A stretch of 39,914 nt of DNA from Gammaproteobacteria bacterium (GTDB taxonomy: Bacteria > Pseudomonadota > Gammaproteobacteria > Acidiferrobacterales > UBA6901): positions 1-39,914 of the forward strand of contig JACREH010000022.1 in assembly GCA_016218345.1 (NCBI GenBank), read 5' to 3'. The position numbers were made by a program, and so were the translations under genes. Shown in pieces: positions 9,853 through 20,599 of this stretch. Positions within the stretch are counted from its first letter, which is position 1, and every line of letters begins with the position of its first letter. The notes beneath the pieces were generated by a model. That model worked only from the letters and a program-made list of their open reading frames with translations. It was not told the DNA's origin and made no database searches.

Positions 9853-10728
9853 ATGGATTTCTACCCGATCAAACAGGTGTACTTAAACGGCGCGTTCGTC
9901 GCGCCCGAGGCCGCGCAGGTGTCGGCGTTCGACCGCGGCTTTGTGTTCGGCGACGGCGTGTACGAAGTCATCCCGGTCTACGGCGGCAAGGCGTTTCGCC
10001 TGCCGCATCACTTGCAGCGCCTGGAGGCGAGCCTCGCCGCCATCGGGCTCGGCAATCCGCTCACGCACGCCGAGTGGGGCGCGGTGTTCGCGCAACTCAT
10101 CCGCGCTCATGACGGCGGCGATCAATCGATTTACTTGCAAGTGACGCGCGGCGTGGCGCCGCGCGACCATGCGTTTCCCAAGGACACGCCGGCCACGGTG
10201 TTTGCCTTCTCGCAACCGCTCAAGCCGCCCGAGGCCGGGCAATTGGCGGGCGGCATCGCCGCGATCACCGTGCCCGACAACCGCTGGCAGCGCTGCGACA
10301 TCAAGGCGATCGCGCTGCTCGCCAATGTGCTGCTGCGCCAGCAGGCGCAGGCACGCGGCGCGGTCGAGGCGATTCTGATCCGTGACGGGTTTCTCACCGA
10401 GGGCGCGGCCAGCAATATCTTCGTGGTGCGCGCCGGACGCCTGCTCACCCCGCCGCGCGGGCCGTTCATCCTGCCCGGCATCACCCGCGATCTGATCCTG
10501 GAACTGGCGCACGCCCACGGCATCGACTGCCGGGAGAGCGCGGTGAGCGAGGCCGAGCTGCTGAGCGCCGACGAACTGTGGATGACCAGCTCGACCAAGG
10601 AGATCCTGCCGATCACGCGCCTGAACGACCGGCCGGTGGGCGCGGGCCAGCCCGGGCCGTTACAGGCGCGCTTTCGGCAACTCTACGAGGAGTACAAGCA
10701 GGCGTTCCGCGCCGGCCAGGCCGAATGA
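9853..10728 (+). CDS. D-amino-acid aminotransferase (class IV PLP aminotransferase)
   Basis: 291 aa, fold-type IV signature (FDRGFVFGDGVYEVIPVYGGKAFRLPHHLQRL; LIRDGFLTEGAASNIFVV); follows dacA. Confidence 0.9.
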   Translation: MDFYPIKQVYLNGAFVAPEAAQVSAFDRGFVFGDGVYEVIPVYGGKAFRLPHHLQRLEASLAAIGLGNPLTHAEWGAVFAQLIRAHDGGDQSIYLQVTRGVAPRDHAFPKDTPATVFAFSQPLKPPEAGQLAGGIAAITVPDNRWQRCDIKAIALLANVLLRQQAQARGAVEAILIRDGFLTEGAASNIFVVRAGRLLTPPRGPFILPGITRDLILELAHAHGIDCRESAVSEAELLSADELWMTSSTKEILPITRLNDRPVGAGQPGPLQARFRQLYEEYKQAFRAGQAE

Positions 10729-10731
10729 ACG

Positions 10732-11031
10732 ATGGCCAGCATTAAGCCCGGCAACGGCCAGGGCGCGGGCGATGCCCGCCAACTCCTGACCTTCCCGTGC
10801 CGCTATGACCTCAAAGTCATCGGCCGCCAAAGCTCGCGTTTCGAGGCGATGGTGCAGGGCATCGTCACGCGTCACATCGAGGCCCACGACCTGCTGGCCG
10901 TCACCCGTCGCCAGAGCGGGCACGAAAATTATCTGGCGATTACGCTCATCATCAACGCCCGCAGCCGCGAGCAACTCGACGACATCTATCGCGCGTTGTC
11001 GGACTGCGACGAGGTGTTGTTTTCCATCTAA
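10732..11031 (+). CDS. ybeD: DUF493 family protein (YbeD)
   Basis: 99 aa, LTFPCRYDLKVIGRQSSRFEAMVQGIV; between aminotransferase and lipB. Confidence 0.9.
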   Translation: MASIKPGNGQGAGDARQLLTFPCRYDLKVIGRQSSRFEAMVQGIVTRHIEAHDLLAVTRRQSGHENYLAITLIINARSREQLDDIYRALSDCDEVLFSI

Positions 11032-11062
11032 TGAAGCGTGCTCGCCCTCATAGCCATGATAG

Positions 11063-11770
11063 ATGTTGCATGCTTGCCATAACTACCATTCACCAACAAT
11101 GCACGCCGTGAACCGCTTCGACGCCTCCGCCGTCACCGTCAGCGACCTCGGGCTCGTGGATTATCTGCCGTGCCTGCGCGCCATGCAGGACTTCACCGCC
11201 GCGCGCGGGCCCACGACCGGCGACGAGCTCTGGCTGCTGCAACATCCGCCGGTCTATACGCTCGGCCTGAACGCCCGCCAGGCGGTGCTCGCCAATCCGA
11301 CCGGCATCCCGGTGGTAAAGTGCGACCGCGGCGGCGATATCAGCTACCACGGCCCCGGTCAGTTGGTCGCCTATGTGCTCATCGACCTGCGCCGGCGCGG
11401 CTGGGGCGTGAAGCAACTGGTACACGCGCTCGAACAAAGCGTCATCGATTTCCTGGAGGGACGTGGCATCGAGGCCGCACGCCGGCCGGGCGCGCCGGGC
11501 GTGTACGTGGACGGAAAAAAAATCGCGCAACTCGGCCTGCGTATCCGCCGCGGCGCGAGCTACCACGGGCTGTCGTTCAATATCGACATGGACCTGGAAC
11601 CGTTCCGCCAGATCCGGCCGTGCGGCATAGAGGGCCTGGAAGTCACCCAGCTCGCCGCGCTGCCGGGCGGGAAAATACCGCTGAATACCGCCGCCGACGG
11701 GCTGCGCGCGCAGTTGCTGCGCCGACTGGAGTACAATCACACAACTGTTTCCTCCCCGGACCCCGCATGA
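11063..11770 (+). CDS. lipB: Octanoyl-[ACP]:protein N-octanoyltransferase (start may be ATG at 11101)
   Basis: [34 protein letters not shown] and [36 protein letters not shown] motifs. Confidence 0.96.
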   Translation: MLHACHNYHSPTMHAVNRFDASAVTVSDLGLVDYLPCLRAMQDFTAARGPTTGDELWLLQHPPVYTLGLNARQAVLANPTGIPVVKCDRGGDISYHGPGQLVAYVLIDLRRRGWGVKQLVHALEQSVIDFLEGRGIEAARRPGAPGVYVDGKKIAQLGLRIRRGASYHGLSFNIDMDLEPFRQIRPCGIEGLEVTQLAALPGGKIPLNTAADGLRAQLLRRLEYNHTTVSSPDPA

Positions 11771-12744
11771 GTTCCGACTTCGACAGCGACATACCCGCCA
11801 CGCCGCCCAACCCGCGCAAGGGCGCGGCCAAGACCGACCGCATCCCGATCAAGATCGTGCCTAAGCTCGAACCGTTGCGTAAACCGGCCTGGCTGCGGGC
11901 GGGCGCGCCCAACACCCCCGAGGTAGCGCGCCTCAAGGCGATTCTGCGCGCCAACCGGTTGCATTCCGTGTGCGAGGAGGCGTCCTGTCCGAACATCGGC
12001 GAATGCTTCGGCCATGGCACCGCGACCTTCATGATCATGGGCGACCTGTGCACCCGCCGCTGCCCGTTCTGCAACGTCGCCCACGGCCGTCCCGAACCAC
12101 TCGACCCCGACGAACCCGCGAACCTGGCGCGCACCGTCGCCGCCATGGGCCTCAACTACGTGGTGGTGACTTCGGTCGATCGCGACGATCTGCGCGACGG
12201 CGGGGCGGCGCATTTCGCCGCCTGTATCCAGGCAACACGCCAGGCCGTACCGAAGATTGCGATCGAGATCCTGGTGCCGGATTTCCGCGGACGCATGGAA
12301 CCCGCGCTGGCCGCGCTCGCTGGCGCGCCGCCGGACGTGTTCAACCACAACCTCGAAACCGTGCCGCGCCTGTACAAGCAGGCGCGCCCGGGCGCGGATT
12401 ATGCCTGGTCGCTGCAACTGCTCGCCGAGTTCAAGGCCCGCCACCCGCGGGTGCCGACCAAGTCCGGCCTGATGGTCGGCCTGGGCGAGACGAACGAAGA
12501 AATCGAGGTGGTGATGCGGGATCTGCGCGCGCACGACTGCGGCCTGCTCACCATCGGCCAGTATCTGCAACCGAGCCGCGATTACCACCTGCCGGTGGAG
12601 CGCTACGTCACCCCGGCCGAGTTCGACGCGTTCGCCGCGCTCGGCCGGGAAATGGGTTTCCAGCACGTCGCCAGCGGGCCGCTGGTACGCTCGTCCTATC
12701 ACGCCGACCAACAGGCGGCCGGCTATCGAGCGTCGCTGGCGTAG
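11767..12744 (+). CDS. lipA: Lipoyl synthase (radical SAM)
   Basis: [13 protein letters not shown] and [13 protein letters not shown] cysteine motifs; ATGA overlap with lipB; internal start of the supplied 11170..12744 ORF. Confidence 0.97.
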   Translation: MSSDFDSDIPATPPNPRKGAAKTDRIPIKIVPKLEPLRKPAWLRAGAPNTPEVARLKAILRANRLHSVCEEASCPNIGECFGHGTATFMIMGDLCTRRCPFCNVAHGRPEPLDPDEPANLARTVAAMGLNYVVVTSVDRDDLRDGGAAHFAACIQATRQAVPKIAIEILVPDFRGRMEPALAALAGAPPDVFNHNLETVPRLYKQARPGADYAWSLQLLAEFKARHPRVPTKSGLMVGLGETNEEIEVVMRDLRAHDCGLLTIGQYLQPSRDYHLPVERYVTPAEFDAFAALGREMGFQHVASGPLVRSSYHADQQAAGYRASLA

Positions 12745-12797
12745 TCGGCGGGCAGTAGTACGACGGTCCGTGCCGACATCTATCTTTATCAATAAAA

Positions 12798-12829
12798 AAG
12801 GGCCTACGTTGAGTTCAACGTAGGCCCTT
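12798..12829 (-). terminator. Rho-independent terminator downstream of the tRNA (may also serve lipA)
   Basis: Perfect stem aagggcctacgttga / tcaacgtaggccctt, loop gt; on the minus strand followed by TTTTTTATT. Confidence 0.85.
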
Positions 12830-12839
12830 AATTGATTTA

Positions 12840-12916
12840 TGGTGGGCCCGCCAGGGCTCGAACCTGGGACCAAAGGATTATGAGTCCTCCGCTCTAACCA
12901 ACTGAGCTACAGGCCC
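12840..12916 (-). tRNA. tRNA with CAU anticodon, probably tRNA-Ile2 (elongator Met not excluded)
   Basis: Reverse complement GGGCCTGTAGCTCAGTTGGTTAGAGCGGAGGACTCATAATCCTTTGGTCCCAGGTTCGAGCCCTGGCGGGCCCACCA; cloverleaf; CCA encoded; acceptor C4-G69 and C5-G68 pairs fit Ile2 (TilS substrate). Confidence 0.93.
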
Positions 12917-12967
12917 AAATTACTAGAAAGGCGCGAAGGCACAAAAAGTTCGCCCCCCTCGAAACGC

Positions 12968-12994
12968 CACGGGCCGGTATTGTACCGGCCCGTG
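12968..12994 (-). terminator. Perfect 12-bp hairpin downstream of rpoD, putative terminator or processing hairpin
   Basis: cacgggccggta ttg taccggcccgtg; T-run on the minus strand is about 15 nt away, so not canonical. Confidence 0.5.
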
Positions 12995-13020
12995 ACGGGT
13001 GTGGATAGAACCGAGCCCGG

Positions 13021-14853
<1,833 letters not shown>

Positions 14854-14935
14854 AAAAACTCGGTCGTCGTCGAAAAATCGATATAGAACAGCGAAGTATA
14901 TATCTAAACCCTAATGCTGCCCAACCCCGGCCACT

Positions 14936-16711
14936 TCAAGAGCGGGGGGCGAGACGGTCGAATTCCTGTAATTCCGCCAAAAGCCGGAGTAATTCGGCCT
15001 TTTCCTCGCGAGTAGACCCGCTCACGCGCTGTTTGGCGTTCAGCCGCTCGATCTGCTGGCGGATGGCCTCGCGCCGCAGCCGTTCGACCAAATCAGCGAA
15101 CTCGGCCTGACAGCGGTCGGCATCCTGGTCGAGCACCGGGTGTTGCCAAGCCAGCAATTTGGCCAAATGCGGTTGGTGCTCGCTATCCCGGAAATGCTCG
15201 AGAATCGCCCCGGCGTTGGTCAATTCGCGGGCCTTGAGCAGTACCAGCAGCTCCACCAGCAACCCCATGCCCGGGCGCTCCAGCCCCCGCAACAGCCCCG
15301 GGTCGGCCACTTGGCGGGCAAGCCCGGGATGTTGCAGGAGCAGCGCGATCGCCAGACGTACCAGCGACGGCACCGGCTGGTGGGCGGCCCGTCCGGGCGA
15401 CCGCGGCCGGGCGGCGGCCGGCCCGCCTGGTAACAGTGTAGCCAGATTTTTGGCGTCCACTTGGGTAATTTCCGCCAGCCGGTCGAAAATCAGCTGGCGC
15501 AGCACGCCCTGGGGGAGCTTGGACAGCAACGGCCGGGCAAGTTCCGCCAGGCGCGCGCGCCCATCCAGCCGCCCGAGGTCGACCTGGGCGGTCAGGGTCT
15601 GAAACAGGTAGTCCGGCAGCGACAGCGCCTGGGCGAGGCGCGCGCTGAAGGCGTCCTTGCCCTCTTTCCGCACCAGGGTATCGGGGTCTTCGCCCTCGGG
15701 CAGGAACAGGAAGCTCACCTGCCGACCCTCCGACAGGGTCGGCAGCGCGGTTTCCAGGGCCCGGCCAGCGGCCTCGCGCCCGGCGCGATCGCCGTCGAAA
15801 CAGAACACCACCTCGGGGGCGAAACGGAACAGCCGCTCCAGGTGGTCGCGGGTGGTGGCGGTGCCGAGCGTCGCCACCGCGTAATCGATCCCGAACTGCG
15901 CGAGCGCCACCACGTCCAGGTAGCCCTCCACCACCAGCACGCGCTGCTCGCGCCGAATGGCGTCGCGCGCCCGGTGCAGACCGTACAGCTCACGGCCCTT
16001 GTGGAACAGCGGCGTTTCCGGCGAGTTCAAATACTTAGGCTCGCCGCTGCCCAGCACCCGCCCGCCGAAGCCGATGATGCGCCCGCGGTAATCGTGAATC
16101 GGGAACATTACGCGCTGCCGGAAGCGGTCGTAGTAACCGCCGTTGTCTTTTTTGATGAGCAGTCCGGCCTTCACTAACGCGTCCTGGCCGGCGCCGTCCT
16201 TGCCCAGGGCGCACAACACATTGTCCCAGCCGTCGGGCGCATAGCCCAAGCCGAAGTCGTTGGCGATCTCGCCGCTCAGACCGCGGCCCTTCAGATACTC
16301 GATGGCCTCGTGCGCCTGGGGATGCTCGCGCAACTGGCGGCGGAAATAACGGTCGGCCTGTTGCAGCGCCTCGGAGATCGGCGCGAGATCGTCGGCCGGC
16401 TTGTCGGCGGCCGCGCCGGCCGGCACCTCCAGCCCCACCTGGCGCGCCAGCTCCTCGACCGCCTCGATAAACGGCATATGCTCGTAGCGCATCAAAAAGC
16501 CGATGGCGCTGCCATGCTCGCCGCAGCCGAAACAATGATAAAACTGCTTGGTCTGGCTGACCGTGAACGAGGGGGTTTTTTCGTCGTGGAACGGACAACA
16601 GGCCTTGTAGTCCTTGCCGGCCTTTTTGAGCGGCACGCGCTGATCGATCAGCTCGACGATATCGACGCGCGCCAACAGCTCGTCGATGAATTTTTCGGGG
16701 ATGCGGGCCAT
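14936..16711 (-). CDS. dnaG: DNA primase
   Basis: 591 aa; CCPFHDEKTPSFTVSQTKQFYHCFGCGEHGSAIGFLM zinc finger, VVEGYLDVVALAQFGIDYAVATLGTA Toprim. Confidence 0.98.
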   Translation of the reverse strand: MARIPEKFIDELLARVDIVELIDQRVPLKKAGKDYKACCPFHDEKTPSFTVSQTKQFYHCFGCGEHGSAIGFLMRYEHMPFIEAVEELARQVGLEVPAGAAADKPADDLAPISEALQQADRYFRRQLREHPQAHEAIEYLKGRGLSGEIANDFGLGYAPDGWDNVLCALGKDGAGQDALVKAGLLIKKDNGGYYDRFRQRVMFPIHDYRGRIIGFGGRVLGSGEPKYLNSPETPLFHKGRELYGLHRARDAIRREQRVLVVEGYLDVVALAQFGIDYAVATLGTATTRDHLERLFRFAPEVVFCFDGDRAGREAAGRALETALPTLSEGRQVSFLFLPEGEDPDTLVRKEGKDAFSARLAQALSLPDYLFQTLTAQVDLGRLDGRARLAELARPLLSKLPQGVLRQLIFDRLAEITQVDAKNLATLLPGGPAAARPRSPGRAAHQPVPSLVRLAIALLLQHPGLARQVADPGLLRGLERPGMGLLVELLVLLKARELTNAGAILEHFRDSEHQPHLAKLLAWQHPVLDQDADRCQAEFADLVERLRREAIRQQIERLNAKQRVSGSTREEKAELLRLLAELQEFDRLAPRS

Positions 16712-16822
16712 GGCGCTATTCTACCGCGCCCCGCGGGGTGGTGAAAAAACTAGAAAATGTCCCTAACTCTTGGGAATACCGCCACGCAGGGATAATTACG
16801 CCGTGATCGCCGTCTCCCGCAA

Positions 16823-16953
16823 AGTGTCAATCGCGGCACGCCGTTTGGCGTGCCCGCCTGGGTCAAGCGCACGGCGGCCCGCCTGGGGTTGGAGGCGAGC
16901 CTGCGGCCGCGAGGGCGGTCGCAGTCGGCTCGGAAAAGTAGAATGTCCCCATT
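16823..16953 (+). pseudogene. 3' remnant of a RAYT/IS200-like transposase element
   Basis: About 130 bp closely matching 18671-18813 (agtgtcaa.cgcggcac.ccgtttgg...ctcggaaaagtagaatgtccccatt) with a short internal deletion shifting the reading frame. Confidence 0.85.
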
Positions 16954-17014
16954 ATCTCCCAATATTATCGTTCGAAGCATCAAAGAATGACCGCCTCCTC
17001 ACTACCAATCACGC

Positions 17015-17659
17015 TTAGCCGATCTTTCTAAGTGCCTTCCTTACCAAATCACGAAATAAAGGATTTTCGTGGTTACGTAACGCTTCTAGATGTGGTTTCG
17101 CTTCCTTTGCCTTTAATCTACCCAGTTCGACAATGGCGTGTTGCATCAAATCTCGATCGGACAGAAAACTGATCAGGTCCCCTATCACTTCCTGTTTACC
17201 TGTTCGTGCGTAACCAATAACAAGTTCTCCTCGACTCTCACCATATTTCTTCTCCTTGAGAAGTTTGCCCAACCTTTCAAGATACTTCGGATTTCTAACG
17301 ATATACCCCAATGCCAACCCGATCGTCCATCTAAGATCGTCATTGCGTTCGGCTTCGAAGTGACGAAATAGCATTTCGATCACATCTTGTAGTTGACTGC
17401 TTTTCATCCCTTTACAACCGGCAAACTTTCTGTAAATGGCATCCTTCGTCGCTTGGCTATATTGGCGTTCTATGTGTCTCATCAATACCGGAATCGCAGA
17501 AGCATACCTTTGCCCTGGTACCAGGGATAGATCAAACAACGAACGAAGCTTGTAGCCCAGTTCATTCAACTCTTTGACGAGCGGAGCCTGCTCGATAGCT
17601 TCGGCCTTGATGCGCTCCTGCCTGATTTGCTCCTGGCGTACTTTATCGAAATCAATCAT
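17015..17659 (-). CDS. HEAT-repeat-like alpha-helical protein, candidate immunity protein
   Basis: 214 aa; helical repeats such as RWTIGLALGYIVRNPKYLERLGKLLK and HAIVELGRLKAKEAKPHLEALRNHENPLFRDLVRKAL; 31 bp downstream of the toxin-like ORF. Confidence 0.6.
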   Translation of the reverse strand: MIDFDKVRQEQIRQERIKAEAIEQAPLVKELNELGYKLRSLFDLSLVPGQRYASAIPVLMRHIERQYSQATKDAIYRKFAGCKGMKSSQLQDVIEMLFRHFEAERNDDLRWTIGLALGYIVRNPKYLERLGKLLKEKKYGESRGELVIGYARTGKQEVIGDLISFLSDRDLMQHAIVELGRLKAKEAKPHLEALRNHENPLFRDLVRKALRKIG

Positions 17660-17690
17660 CTTTCCCCCTAGCCCTGTTCATTTGTCGCGC

Positions 17691-18029
17691 CTAACAAATG
17701 ATGTCGCCAATATGGCATGGAGGAATTAGACCCTTGCTTTGCAACCACTCCCTCATCGGCGCGGTGATATGGGTCGGGACATCGAAATCCGGTCCTCGAA
17801 CGTACAGCTGAAACCTATAACCGAGTTGATTCGCGTAATCGATACTGTCTTGGATTTGCGCTTTGTAACTTCCGTCCAGTTCTTTCACACTTTTTACTTC
17901 CCATAATTCTCTTCTGGCTACATCTATTCCATCCGCAATTCTACTATTGCCGTTAATCTTGAACGCTCTTTCAGATTGAGGTATTGGCTTCAATATTCCT
18001 TTTGACGCACGCACGGATGCTTCCGCCAA
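17691..18029 (-). pseudogene. REase-fold polymorphic-toxin C-terminal domain (Tox-REase-7-like), 5' truncated at the transposon boundary
   Basis: RIADGIDVARRELWEVKSVKELDGSYKAQIQDSIDYANQLGYRFQLYVRG: D...ExK plus QxxD pattern; annotated start is TTG and the frame stays open to the TIR at 18070, with a stop inside the TIR (18087-18089). Confidence 0.6.
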
Positions 18030-18069
18030 CTGACCGACTTTATTGGCCTCCAGTCCTCGCGTGACCGGA

Positions 18070-18818
18070 GAAAAAATGGGGACATTCTACTTTTCCCTTG
18101 CCTACCCCGGCCGCTACACCTAGACTGCCCGCATGCCCCGCACTGCCCGCGCCTCGGTCGGCGGTCTTTGTTACCACGTCCTGAACCGTGGCAATGCCCG
18201 TGCGGAGGTGTTTCACGACGAGGCGGACTACCGCGCCTTTCTCGATCTGTTGAACGCCGCCGGCCGGCGGGTGCCGATGCGCGTGCTGGGTTTTTGTCTC
18301 ATGCCCAATCATTTTCATCTGGTGCTTTGGCCGAGGGCCGGTGAGGACCTGTCGCGTTACCTCCAGTGGCTGCTGACCGCCCACGTGCGCCGGTACCACC
18401 GGCGCTATCGCTCCTCCGGTCACGTATGGCAGGGGCGGTTCAAGGCCTTTCCGATCGATCGCGATGCGCATTTGCTGACCGTCCTGCGTTATGTCGAACG
18501 CAATGCCCTGCGGGCCAAGCTGGTGCGCCGGGCCGAGAACTGGCCGTGGTCGAGCCTTGCCTCCCCACGGGCCGGGTTTCTCCACGACAGCCCCGTCCCC
18601 CTGCCCCGGAACTGGATCGTCCGGGTGAACGCGCCGGAGACCGCGGCCGAGTTGGCGGCGCTTCGACAGAGTGTCAACCGCGGCACACCGTTTGGCATGC
18701 CCGCATGGGCCAAACGCACGGCGGAACGCCTGGGGTTGGAGGCGAGTCTGCGGCCACGGGGGCGACCGCGGAAGGGGGTCGCGGTCGGCTCGGAAAAGTA
18801 GAATGTCCCCATTTTTTC
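18070..18818 (+). mobile_element. RAYT/IS200-like insertion element with 27-bp perfect terminal inverted repeats
   Basis: Left end gaaaaaatggggacattctacttttcc (18070-18096) equals the reverse complement of 18792-18818. Confidence 0.85.
18133..18801 (+). CDS. REP-associated tyrosine transposase (RAYT / Y1, IS200-like)
   Basis: 222 aa; MPRTARASVGGLCYHVLNRGNARAEVFHDEADYRAFL, LMPNHFHLVLWP (HUH), YVERNALRAKLVRRAENWPWSS. Confidence 0.95.
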   Translation: MPRTARASVGGLCYHVLNRGNARAEVFHDEADYRAFLDLLNAAGRRVPMRVLGFCLMPNHFHLVLWPRAGEDLSRYLQWLLTAHVRRYHRRYRSSGHVWQGRFKAFPIDRDAHLLTVLRYVERNALRAKLVRRAENWPWSSLASPRAGFLHDSPVPLPRNWIVRVNAPETAAELAALRQSVNRGTPFGMPAWAKRTAERLGLEASLRPRGRPRKGVAVGSEK

Positions 18819-19461
18819 GCGTGCTTGGCGCAGATATTTGGTAACCGGACGGTGCACGGAGAGCCCCTCCCCTTCCTTGATTCCTTGTTATGTACTGCGT
18901 CGACGGCAGACCGACGACGAGGACAATCCTAAAACGCCCGTTCCGAAATCACAAGCGCGGTGCCAACAAATTTCTTCGAATATAAGCTGTTTCTAATTTA
19001 CCGCGCGGGTATATCGCCCACTGGCGGCTTGAATAGCTAAGAACTCGGCGTGCGAAACCCTTATTGCGGATACGCAGACCATCGGCGCGCACCGCTACGG
19101 TGCACTGTGAGGCACCATAAAATAACAACAGGGAAATTAAAGAATGAGGTATTGAACCGCCAAGGGTGAGGTGGGGTATTCGCGGATGTTCAGTGAATAT
19201 ACGCGCCGCCTAACGGGTGCAACGGACAGTCGTTGCACCCCGGGCCGCAACAAGATCGCCAAGAAAGGCGCTTTCCGGGGATTCCTGCCACGGCGCTCAC
19301 GGCGTCGTGGCGGGTAGATTCATTTTGCAACAAGTTCTATGCGAACCAAAAAACGGGTGGGGGTGCAAATCCGGATTATCTTGGGGGGTGCAACTGAAAA
19401 ATGATTTTCTCTGCGCCTTTGCGTCTCTGCGTGGAAAACTATTACAAACTCTCCCTTCCTT

Positions 19462-19911
19462 TTAGGAGCCGGCGAGACGGTCTTTGACCTTGGCGCTGAC
19501 CTTGGCCATGTCGGCGCGGCCGGCGAGCTTGGGCTTGAGCCCGGCCACCACCTTGCCCATGTCCTTGATGGACGCGGCGCCGGTCTCGGCGATCGCGGCA
19601 TTGATCAGCGCGTCGATCTCGGCCTCGCTCAAGGGCGTCGGCAGGTAGGCCTGCATGATGGCGATGTCGCGGTTTTCCTTGTCGGCCAGGTCGGCGCGCG
19701 CGCCCTTGACGAATTGCTCGACGGCCTCGCGGCTTTGCTTGATCTGCTTTTCGATCACCGTCATGACCTGGGCATCGTCGAGGACGATGCGCTCGTCCAC
19801 CTCGCGCCGCTGAATCGCGGCCAGCAGCATGCGGATGGAAACGAGACGCGCCTGGTCCTTCTGGCGCATGGCGTCCTTCATGTCCTGGGTGATGCGGTCC
19901 TTCAGGCTCAT
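19462..19911 (-). CDS. GatB/YqeY domain-containing protein
   Basis: 149 aa; MSLKDRITQDMKDAMRQKDQARLVSIRMLLAAIQRREVDE...AYLPTPLSEAEIDALI. Confidence 0.94.
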   Translation of the reverse strand: MSLKDRITQDMKDAMRQKDQARLVSIRMLLAAIQRREVDERIVLDDAQVMTVIEKQIKQSREAVEQFVKGARADLADKENRDIAIMQAYLPTPLSEAEIDALINAAIAETGAASIKDMGKVVAGLKPKLAGRADMAKVSAKVKDRLAGS

Positions 19912-20054
19912 GGGGACGACCGGTATTTAACGAAGAGAGGGGTTATATTATTTTTTAACGCGGAGACGCAAAGGCGCAGAGAAAAGCATTTATTTTTAGG
20001 ATTTAACGTGTAACGCTTTTTTTCCTTTGCGCCTTGGCGGCTTTGCGTCAAAAA

Positions 20055-20315
20055 TTAATACGACTGCGAATGGCGCTGCGGACGCTCGGTGGTCTCGGTG
20101 GTGCGGGCGTTCATGCGCGTCGGCTTGGCGCGCAGGATCTTCTTCTTCTCGCGCTTGACGGCGGCCGCGGCCTTGCGCTTGCGCACCGTGGTCGGCTTTT
20201 CGTAGAACTCGCGGCGGCGCACCTCGGCGAACACCCCGGCCTTCTCGCACGAACGCCGGAACCGGCGCAGCGCAACCTCAAACGGCTCATGCTCTTTTAT
20301 CCGCACTGACGGCAT
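20055..20315 (-). CDS. rpsU: 30S ribosomal protein bS21
   Basis: [60 protein letters not shown]-terminus extended (86 aa). Confidence 0.97.
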   Translation of the reverse strand: MPSVRIKEHEPFEVALRRFRRSCEKAGVFAEVRRREFYEKPTTVRKRKAAAAVKREKKKILRAKPTRMNARTTETTERPQRHSQSY

Positions 20316-20599
20316 TACTCTCTCACCTCGAAAAATCGCCCGGAGGGCGGTTGGGAAGCGCGCAATACTATAGATTTCGGCCGGTTTTGTACACCCTCTG
20401 GCTCCGGGCGCTTGCCGGGGAGGGGGGCCGGTCCCGCAGAAAAAGGCATAAGAACGCCCATCAAAAAGAGATACCCCGCACCCCCCTCCCTCTCCCTCCC
20501 CCTGGAAGGGGGAGGGTTGGGGTGGGGGTCGATTGTCGAGTTCGGTTCATTTTGTTTGGCGCTCTAAGGCTCGCCATTTTCAGTACACTTGGCGCCGAC

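Noticed and set aside
18040-18585. 181-aa minus ORF opposite the RAYT transposase
   Set aside because: Antisense to a well supported transposase
18819-18905. Possible group II intron remnant next to the RAYT right end (ggacggtgcacggagagcccc)
   Set aside because: Only a vague resemblance; no reverse transcriptase or domain V identified
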